Below are positions 12,779 through 18,712 of a DNA stretch of 18,712 nucleotides, piece after piece. This DNA comes from CAYOEJ01 sp964403015 (GTDB lineage Bacteria > Actinomycetota > Actinomycetes > Actinomycetales > Actinomycetaceae), in the NCBI GenBank assembly GCA_964403015.1, contig CAYOEJ010000030.1:1-18712 (forward strand). Reading direction: 5' to 3'. Made by a program: the position numbers and the translations under genes. The notes beneath the pieces were generated by a model. The model had not been told where the DNA came from and ran no database searches. It worked only from the letters and a program-made list of their open reading frames with translations. Each line of letters opens with the position of its first letter. Positions within the stretch are counted from its first letter, which is position 1.

Positions 12779-13792
12779 ATGGCCAGCCAAGATTGGATGT
12801 CCAAAGATTTCTACGCCGCACTAGGTGTGTCGAAGAATGCCACTCAGGACGAGATCAAGAAGGCTTACCGAAAGCTTGCCCGCACCTATCATCCGGATAA
12901 AAATCCGGGCGACAAGGCGGCAGAGGAAAAGTTCAAGGAAGTTTCCGAGGCTTACCAGGTACTCTCCGACGAACAGGATCGCAAGCAGTACGACGCCATC
13001 CGGTCTATGACCGGGGGAGGAGCCCGATTCTCGCCCGGTGCTGGTGGCGCCGGATTTGAGGATATTTTCTCCTCCATGTTCGGCGGTGGTAACGGCGGGG
13101 GAGCTCGCTACAGCACCACGGGCCAAGCCCCTCCGGGATTCGAGGACATTCTCAGCGGCATGTTTGGTGGAGGTGCTCCCCAGCAAAACGGCGGCGGCGG
13201 TTTCGGTCCGTTCGGGGGCTTTGGTTCCCGACGCCGCCCGGAGCGTGGCGCAGATATTCCGGCGAGCGTTTCGCTACCGTTGCGTCAAGCTGTAGATGGA
13301 ACAACCGTCACGGTAAGTAACGGTGATACCCAAGTGACAGCACGCATCCCTGCGGGTGTTACGGACGGCCAGAAGATTCGCATCGCTGGTAAGGGTAAGC
13401 CGGGGATGAACGGCGGCGAGGCCGGAGACATCCTTGTGACCGTTTCAGTTGAACCGCATCCGGTGTATGAGGTGAAGGGCCGCGACGTTTACGTCAACGT
13501 TCCGATCACGTTTGCTGAAGCGTCATTGGGCGCAACCGTTGAGGTTCCTTCGATCCATGGCGAACTCGTGCGTGTGAAGGTTCCGGCAGGTTCATCCACG
13601 GATCGCACCCTTCGTGTGCGAAACAAGGGTATCGACAACAAGCGGGGCGGTACCGGCGACATGTACGTCCGCATGAAGGTCGTGGTTCCCAAGAAGCTGT
13701 CCGAGGAAGCTCGGGCTGCTGTGGAAGCGTTCCGCGATGCCACATCGGATGCCGATCCGCGTTCCGAATTCAGGGACATGGCGAGGATTTAA
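12779..13792 (+). CDS. dnaJ: J-domain co-chaperone DnaJ, zinc-finger-less type
   Basis: A 337-residue J-protein that stimulates the DnaK ATPase and delivers substrates. The J domain spans about residues 9-75 with the essential HPD at 38-40. A Gly/Phe-rich region (79-150) follows, then two beta-rich C-terminal substrate-binding domains (DIPASVSLPLRQAVDG onward). The protein has no cysteine at all, so the CXXCXGXG zinc repeats of canonical DnaJ are absent and it is a class B (CbpA-like) J-protein. The G/F region has two copies of GFEDI(F/L)SxMFGGG, at 92-104 and 120-132. AGGAGG at 12764-12769 serves either ATG 12779 or the adjoining GTG 12776, which would add one residue. It sits between grpE and hspR in the heat-shock operon. 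Confidence 0.95.
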   Translation: MASQDWMSKDFYAALGVSKNATQDEIKKAYRKLARTYHPDKNPGDKAAEEKFKEVSEAYQVLSDEQDRKQYDAIRSMTGGGARFSPGAGGAGFEDIFSSMFGGGNGGGARYSTTGQAPPGFEDILSGMFGGGAPQQNGGGGFGPFGGFGSRRRPERGADIPASVSLPLRQAVDGTTVTVSNGDTQVTARIPAGVTDGQKIRIAGKGKPGMNGGEAGDILVTVSVEPHPVYEVKGRDVYVNVPITFAEASLGATVEVPSIHGELVRVKVPAGSSTDRTLRVRNKGIDNKRGGTGDMYVRMKVVVPKKLSEEARAAVEAFRDATSDADPRSEFRDMARI

Positions 13793-13806
13793 CCGAGGAG
13801 GAAGCC

Positions 13807-14322
13807 ATGGCTAAGGTATCTCGCACCGCGCCAATTTTGACGGTCTCAGTCGCCGCGGAGCTCGCGGGCATGCACGCCCAGACGGTTCGCCAATACGACC
13901 GCCTAGGACTAGTCGTGGCGAAGCGAACCCGCGGTGGCGGGCGTCGCTACTCACTCAATGATGTAGACAAGCTTGCCGAGATTCAGCGTCTTTCCCAAGA
14001 AGAGGGCATTAATCTCGCGGGTATTTCGCGGATCTTCGAACTCCAAAACGAGGTTGAGACGCTGCAGAAATCCCGCGACCGGCTCGACCGTGAACTCAGC
14101 CGCATGAAGGCACTAGCGGAACTCATGCGCGACGAACTCGTGGACCGTACCTCGCGAGAGAATCGCGTCTTTGCTGCGGATGCCTCCGGAGACGTGACGA
14201 TGGCTGAGCGTTTAGACCTCCTCCGTGCCGCACTTCGCCGCCGAGCCGAGAGTGTACGCAGTGATGTTGTGCTCTGGAGGCCACGCCAGCTCACCGTCCG
14301 CCCTCACGAGGATCGGTCGTGA
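13807..14322 (+). CDS. hspR: Heat-shock repressor HspR (MerR family)
   Basis: A 171-residue MerR-type regulator. The winged helix-turn-helix reads VSVAAELAGMHAQTVRQYDRLGLV, followed by the wing TRGGGRRYSLNDV. After it comes the helical dimerisation segment LAGISRIFELQNEVETLQKSRDRLDRELSRM and a basic tail. No effector-binding domain is present, as expected for HspR. It should bind the HAIR element upstream of dnaK and, with DnaK as co-repressor, shut the operon off once unfolded protein is cleared. GAGGAGG sits five bases before the ATG, and the gene follows dnaJ by 14 bp. Its stop overlaps the GTG start of the following Nudix gene. Confidence 0.96.
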   Translation: MAKVSRTAPILTVSVAAELAGMHAQTVRQYDRLGLVVAKRTRGGGRRYSLNDVDKLAEIQRLSQEEGINLAGISRIFELQNEVETLQKSRDRLDRELSRMKALAELMRDELVDRTSRENRVFAADASGDVTMAERLDLLRAALRRRAESVRSDVVLWRPRQLTVRPHEDRS

Positions 14323-14963
14323 CCAGACCTTCGGATCGCTTTTCACAACTTCACGACTCCCTTACTCACGCCGCACCTATCCGAGACGCTCGCCACCCCG
14401 AGCCGACCGAGGGGATGCGGCGTGCGGCGGTTTTGATACTTCTTACCGACGACGACGATCCAGCCATTCTCTTCACCGAGCGCGCCTCTCACCTGCGCAA
14501 GCACGCGGGTCAGATAAGTTTTCCCGGCGGTTCTCGTGATGGTGATGAAACGCCGGAGCAGACCGCGATTCGCGAGGCCGTTGAGGAAGTCTCAGCAGAG
14601 CCAGCCGCGCTTTCGGTCATCGGGAGGCTACCGGCGTCGTCGCTTCCCGTGACTTCTTTTGCCGTGACTCCGGTGGTGGCCATCCTCGATAATCCATCTG
14701 ACGCGATGGAGCAATTTGAGGCCGATGAGTCAGAGGTTGCCGATATCCACTGGATTAGGGTCTCTGAGCTAGTAGCCGAGTCCAATCGGGGTACCTGGTC
14801 GTTTGGGTCGGAACATTCGGGACCAGCCTTCGTCTGTGGCGAGGTGGTCATCTGGGGCTTCACTGCAATGCTCGTTGATGGCCTGCTTGAACTCGCGGGC
14901 TGGTCTCAGCCGTGGAATGCCGATAAGCACGTAGAAATTCCGTTACGATTTCTCGGGTGCTAG
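14319..14963 (+). CDS. Nudix hydrolase, CoA pyrophosphatase-like
   Basis: A 214-residue Nudix protein. The box GSRDGDETPEQTAIREAVEE (residues 71-90) fits GX5EX7REUXEE, with Glu86, 89 and 90 as metal ligands. Just before it, LFTERASHLRKHAGQISFPGG (52-72) carries the LLTxRxxxLRxHxGQxxFPGG signature of NudL/YeaB/NUDT7-type coenzyme A diphosphatases, which hydrolyse CoA or oxidised CoA to phosphopantetheine and 3',5'-ADP. The GTG start overlaps the hspR stop (GTGA), so the gene is translationally coupled to the heat-shock operon and probably read with it. Family assignment is firm. The exact substrate is inferred. Confidence 0.9.
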   Translation: MTRPSDRFSQLHDSLTHAAPIRDARHPEPTEGMRRAAVLILLTDDDDPAILFTERASHLRKHAGQISFPGGSRDGDETPEQTAIREAVEEVSAEPAALSVIGRLPASSLPVTSFAVTPVVAILDNPSDAMEQFEADESEVADIHWIRVSELVAESNRGTWSFGSEHSGPAFVCGEVVIWGFTAMLVDGLLELAGWSQPWNADKHVEIPLRFLGC

Positions 14964-14972
14964 TGGAAGAAT

Positions 14973-15665
14973 TTATTTGAGGTCGCGTTCTGCGCGCGCC
15001 ACTGACCGCGCAATAATGCGTGTCATTTCTTTGGCGGTGCGCCAGCCGCCTTTGAAGATTTCTGTGCCCGGGCCAAAGTAGCGCCCGTTCGCTAGCGGCC
15101 CGGCATCAACCGGATCGAAACCCAAGCGATTGACAAAGTCGGCGACGACGGCGCGCGCCCCGTCGTCGTCCGTAGCGATACCTTGCGCTCGCCGATAGGG
15201 GTCTGAAGCGTCCCGGGCGTCGAACGAGATATCGACGTGGGCCATGTGGTTGAGAGTTTTGACCACCGTTGAGTCGGAGAAGTGCTGGGCAACGAGCAGA
15301 CTCGAGTCGCGGGGTGCCGCGGCAAATGCGCTTGCCGAATCCAGTCGGGGCCAGTAGTTGCCAACATCAATGATGACGCGGTTGGCGAGGGCTTCCGGCG
15401 GGATTGTATGAACTGCGGACAGCGGAACCGCCAGGATGACGACGTACGACGCCGGGAGCGTCGGGATCTCTGCTAGCTCCGTGGCAATCGCGCCCGGCAC
15501 CACCGACTGCAGCTCAGCTTGTAGCTCGCTCTTTCCTTTGCGGGTGGCAATATAGGTGGGTAATCCAATCGTGACGCAATGCTCGCCGAGTGCGGCGCCT
15601 TCCAGTCCGGCTCCGACGATGATGATGCCGTCGACGGGACGAAAGTGCTGGTCATTTGCGTTCAT
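14973..15665 (-). CDS. NADP-binding oxidoreductase, F420-dependent NADP reductase-like (COG2085)
   Basis: A 230-residue Rossmann-fold protein. The dinucleotide-binding loop is IIIVGAGLEGAALGEH (GXGXXG) near the N-terminus, and the strand end VVILAVPLSAV is followed by NRVIIDVGNYWPRLD, NHMAHVDI and a C-terminal GPLANGRYFGPGTEIFKGG. This order resembles the 8-hydroxy-5-deazaflavin:NADPH oxidoreductase / F420-dependent NADP reductase-like family. No F420-related gene is in the window, so the cofactor use and substrate are uncertain, and many family members act otherwise. AAGG seven bases before the ATG supports the start. The gene is convergent with the Nudix gene (9-bp gap, no visible terminator) and divergent from the secreted nuclease. 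Confidence 0.75.
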   Translation of the reverse strand: MNANDQHFRPVDGIIIVGAGLEGAALGEHCVTIGLPTYIATRKGKSELQAELQSVVPGAIATELAEIPTLPASYVVILAVPLSAVHTIPPEALANRVIIDVGNYWPRLDSASAFAAAPRDSSLLVAQHFSDSTVVKTLNHMAHVDISFDARDASDPYRRAQGIATDDDGARAVVADFVNRLGFDPVDAGPLANGRYFGPGTEIFKGGWRTAKEMTRIIARSVARAERDLK

Positions 15666-15746
15666 ATCTCAACCTTAACTAATTGTTTGCTTGACATAGG
15701 TCTGAGCGATAGACGTAGTTACTTAAGCCTGATAGTTTCGTAATGC

Positions 15747-15770
15747 TTCTGTGATTTTCCGCTCACAGAA
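15747..15770. promoter_or_regulatory. Inverted repeat upstream of the secreted nuclease (candidate operator)
   Basis: TTCTGTGA-N8-TCACAGAA has perfect 8-bp arms and ends 23 bp before the TTG start. The half-site TGTGA/TCACA recalls CRP/FNR-family sites, but their usual spacer is six, not eight. Further upstream a consensus -35 TTGACA (15691-15696) is present without a clear -10 box. An alternative role is an mRNA 5' stem sequestering nothing obvious. Confidence 0.5.
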
Positions 15771-15793
15771 ATCCCTAAGGAGGATTACCAACT

Positions 15794-18712
15794 TTGAAGG
15801 TAAAGAAATCGCACAAGGTTGCTGCGCTACTGTCAGCGCCCTTGCTGGCCCTACCGCTGGCTTCAATCCCAGCTTCGGCCGCCCCAGAAGGCGACAACGT
15901 CGTCATCAACGAAGTGTATGTTCGTGGTGGCAGCGGCGGTAACGAATACCGCGACTACGTCGAGCTCTATAACCCAACGCCTGCACCCATCGCACTTGAT
16001 GGAATGTCTATTCAGTATTTCGCTGCTAGTGGTAGCGATGCTGCCAACGTAACCCTGCTAACGGGCAGCATTGCGCCCGGGGGTTACTACCTAGTGACTG
16101 GTGGCAAACCGGCAGATGACGCCACTGAGCTTAAGGCAGATGCCGAAGGCGGCTTTTCTGCTTCAGGCTCGAGCGGTTCGCTCATTCTATTCAACACAAC
16201 TACCGCGGTAACAGGGCTTGGAGCCGGCGATCTATCGGCCGATGAGCGCGTAGTTGATGCACTCGGCTATGGCGGATCCAACAAGTATGAAGGTGCCGCG
16301 CGCACTGGATCCACTACTAACCCCACGTCGTACCATCGCGCAGAACTTGGCGTAGACACGGATAACAACTTCGCAGATTTCATCATCGCAGATGCGACTC
16401 CGATGAACTCTACGGGCGATCCGATCCCCACCGATCCAGACCCGACAGATCCACCGGCTGAGCCAGTGGAAGTGACTCCCGTAGTGCCGACCACCGATGA
16501 TACGGATACCGAACGAGCTGTCGGCACCTACACGATCCCGGCAATAACTGGTGTCGTCTATTCTGTCGACGGTAAGGTAGTTGCGGCAGGCGAACACCCC
16601 GTAACTGAAGCAGGAACCGTCATCGTGACTGCTGCGCCTGCGGAAGGCTACTTCTTCCCCGAAGGGGCAGAGCAGTCCTTCGAACTCACGTTTACGGGCG
16701 AACTTCTCCCTCCCACCATTACCCCGATTGCTGACATCCAGGGAACCGGTCTCACCACGCCGCTGAACGGCGATACTGTGACCACGACCGGCGTCGTAAC
16801 CGCCGTCTACCCCGATGGCGGTTTTAACGGTATTTACCTTCAGACCCCGGGCACCGGCGGCGATGTTTACGGCGATGCCTCGCACGGCATCTTCGTCTAC
16901 GGCAACTACATTTCCTCCGACGTTGTCAAGGGCGATTACATCGAGGTAACTGNNNNNNNNNNNNNNNNNNNNNNNNNNNNNNNNNNNNNNNNNNNNNNNN
17001 NNNNNNNNNNNNNNNNNNNNNNNNNNNNNNNNNNNNNNNNNNNNNNNNNNNNTACGGCAACTACATTTCCTCCGACGTTGTCAAGGGCGATTACATCGAG
17101 GTAACTGGTCGTGCCACGGAGTACAACCAGATGACGCAGATCGATCGGCCAACGTGGACGAAGCTGGAAAAGCCAGCAGACCTCGTTGATCCAACCCCCG
17201 TCGTTCTCAAATACGTACCGACTGGTGATGCCGAACGCGAGAAGCTCGAAGGCATGCTTGTTGATGTGACCGGTATTCACACGGTTACCAACAACTACGC
17301 GACAAACCGCTACGGACAAGTAGGGCTCGCGCCGGGCATGGAGCCATTCAAGCAGCCTTCTGATGTCTACAGCCCCACCACGCAACTTGCCGACGTTAAG
17401 GCACTAGATGCCTACAACCAGGCAAACCTCATCACGCTCGATGATGGTATTTCGCGTGATTACACCCGTTTTGACCAAGGTAACGACGTCATTCCAGTTG
17501 CGTGGCTCAACGTGAATGATCCGCTTGTTGTTGGTGCGCAGATTGATCTTCTGCAGCCAATGATCTTGGACTACCGCTTCCAGTGGAACCTTCAGCCCAC
17601 CGAGCCGGTAAACCTGCCGGGCGCTGATGATCCAGCAAACTACGTGGATAATTCCGATAAGTGGATCGACATCCTGAACAACGAGCGTCCTGCTGCACCG
17701 GGTGATCTCGGCGGCAACATCACGGTTTCGTCGTTCAACGTGCTGAACTACTTCATCTCACTCGGTGAGGATTACAACTGCAGTGGATACGCCGACCGCG
17801 ATGGCAACCTTGTAACCGCTAACGGTTGCGACGTTCGCGGCGCCTATGGTGCGGACGATCTCGAGCGCCAGCAGGCCAAGATTGTTGATGCTATTAACAA
17901 GCTTGATTCCTCCGTGATTGGCCTCGAGGAGATCGAAGCCTCGCATCACTTTGGCAAGGACCGCGACGCTGCGGTGCACACCTTGGTCGAGGCAGCTAAC
18001 GCTGCTGCTGGCCACGCGAAGTGGGCATACGTTCCGTCTCCGGCTGACCTTCCCGCTAACGAGGACGTCATTCGTCTCGCCTACATCTACCAGCCTGCAG
18101 AGGTTGCACCTGTAGGCGATTCGGAAATCCTCATCGGCAACGAACAGTTCACCGGCCTCGCCCGTGAACCGCTTGCTCAGAAGTTCAGTGCAGTCGATGC
18201 TGAAGGAGCTCCGGTAGGCGAGGACTTCGTCGTCGTCGTCAACCACTTCAAGTCGAAGGGTTCGCTTTCGTTCCCCGGTGACGAGGACGTGTACCAGGGC
18301 AACAACAACGAGCTACGCGTTCGTCAAGCAACCGCGATGAACGAGTGGATTGAGGCAACCTTCCCGGATGAGGCTGTGTTTGTGATCGGCGATCTCAACT
18401 CGTACTCGAAGGAAGACCCGATTCTTTACCTCGAGTCGCAGGGTTACACCAATATCGCCGAGCATTTCGGTGTCACCAACAGCTCCTACCAGTTTAGTGG
18501 TCTTGTTGGATCCCTCGATCACGCGCTCGCAAATGAGGCCGGTCTTGAACTCTTGACTGGCGCCGACGTGTGGCGCGTAAACGCGATGGAGCCGCTCGCC
18601 TTTGAGTACTCGCGTTACAACTACAACGTCAAGGTCAACGACCTGTTTGATCTGACGGCCTTCCGTTCCTCCGATCACGATCCGATCAAGTTTGGTCTGA
18701 CGACGATGACGG
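15794..18712 (+). CDS. Secreted ExeM/NucH-type nuclease with LTD domain (partial, runs off right edge; interrupted by assembly gap)
   Basis: A large extracellular DNase/nuclease-like protein, at least 921 residues visible once the assembly artefact is collapsed. It starts at TTG 15794 with AAGGAGGA nine bases upstream. Residues 1-29 are a Sec signal peptide (MKVKKSHK, hydrophobic core, cleavage near ASA-AP). Residues 34-150 form a lamin-tail (LTD) domain (NVVINEVYVRGG). A Pro/Thr/Asp linker lies near 209-238, followed by an OB-like region (TTTGVVTAVYPDGGFNGIYLQ). The catalytic EEP domain starts about residue 590. Its motifs are complete: SFNVLNYF (Asn597), GLEEIE (Glu661), NHFKSKG (His766), GDLNSY (Asp815, Asn817), LDH (Asp857, His858) and SSDHDP (Asp909, His910). 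The two cysteines in the NCSGY and NGCDVRGA segments are likely disulfide-bonded. The frame shifts across the N-run but becomes continuous if 155 bp are removed. The C-terminus, possibly with a cell-wall anchor, is outside. Role: DNA degradation for nutrition or escape from neutrophil DNA traps (inference). Confidence 0.9.
16898..17107. repeat. Identical 55-bp copies flanking the N-run (contig overlap)
   Basis: Bases 16898-16952 and 17053-17107 are identical over 55 bp, each abutting one edge of the run of Ns. This is the pattern left when a scaffolder joins two contigs that overlap by a k-mer but were not merged. Confidence 0.95.
16953..17052. other. Assembly gap of 100 Ns
   Basis: Exactly 100 unknown bases, the conventional length for a gap of unknown size. 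Joining 16952 directly to 17108 gives ...IEVT-GRATEY... in one frame, so the real gap is probably negative and no sequence is missing. Confidence 0.97.

Noticed and set aside
15747..15770. Canonical CRP site
   Set aside because: The TGTGA and TCACA arms are separated by 8 bases instead of the 6 required for a CRP/FNR-family consensus site, so only a generic inverted repeat is claimed.
16232..16885. 217-codon minus-strand ORF opposite the nuclease gene
   Set aside because: Antisense to the LTD and linker region of a clear secreted protein; no ribosome site or family features.
16898..17107. Genuine tandem repeat or CRISPR-like direct repeat in the nuclease gene
   Set aside because: The identical copies abut a standard 100-N gap exactly at both edges, the signature of a contig overlap; collapsing them restores the reading frame.

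Overview
This window looks like the chromosome of a facultatively anaerobic, moderately high-GC actinobacterium. The evidence is a dnaK-grpE-dnaJ-hspR operon with an HspR-type HAIR operator, frequent GTG starts, strong AGGAGG ribosome sites, and LacI operators of the GGGAACGTTCCC type. The gene set (DMSO reductase, anaerobic sulfatase maturase, secreted ExeM/NucH-type nuclease) would suit a host-associated Actinomycetaceae-like organism. That taxonomic guess is inference only.

Left part (1-1900). The window opens inside dmsA, a Tat-exported molybdopterin DMSO-reductase catalytic subunit running leftwards off the edge. Upstream of it on the same strand lies a LacI-family regulator gene. The regulator is best read from a GTG at 1715, not from the far upstream ATG that would overlap the next gene. 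Two perfect 16-bp palindromes with the same 12-bp core lie between the regulator and the divergent operon. One of them fills the spacer of the operon's promoter.

Catabolic operon (1920-7768, + strand). Four tightly packed genes (17-bp overlap, 2-bp gap, 4-bp overlap) encode an MHS-type proton symporter, a Cys-type S1 arylsulfatase without a signal peptide, an IU-type nucleoside hydrolase and a two-domain CHR-family (ChrA-like) transporter. I infer import of a sulfated, perhaps nucleoside-like, compound, cytosolic desulfation and N-glycoside cleavage, and disposal of sulfate. The radical-SAM sulfatase maturase that would activate the sulfatase lies tail to tail with the operon, sharing a CTAG in which both stop codons overlap. 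A divergent TetR-type regulator gene follows.

Heat-shock block (9890-14963, + strand). After tetR come an 18-bp degenerate tandem repeat and a strong terminator hairpin. Then comes a stress promoter region, with a SigH/SigR-like GGAAT-N18-GTT overlapping a HAIR operator, followed by dnaK, grpE, a cysteine-free dnaJ, hspR and a translationally coupled Nudix (CoA-pyrophosphatase-like) gene. A 12-bp perfect hairpin separates dnaK from grpE.

Right part (14973-18712). A COG2085-like NADP-binding oxidoreductase is on the minus strand. Divergent from it is a large secreted nuclease (signal peptide, LTD domain, OB-like region, EEP catalytic domain) that runs off the right edge. It is interrupted by 100 Ns flanked by identical 55-bp copies. 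This is almost certainly an unmerged contig overlap: deleting 155 bp restores one continuous reading frame.
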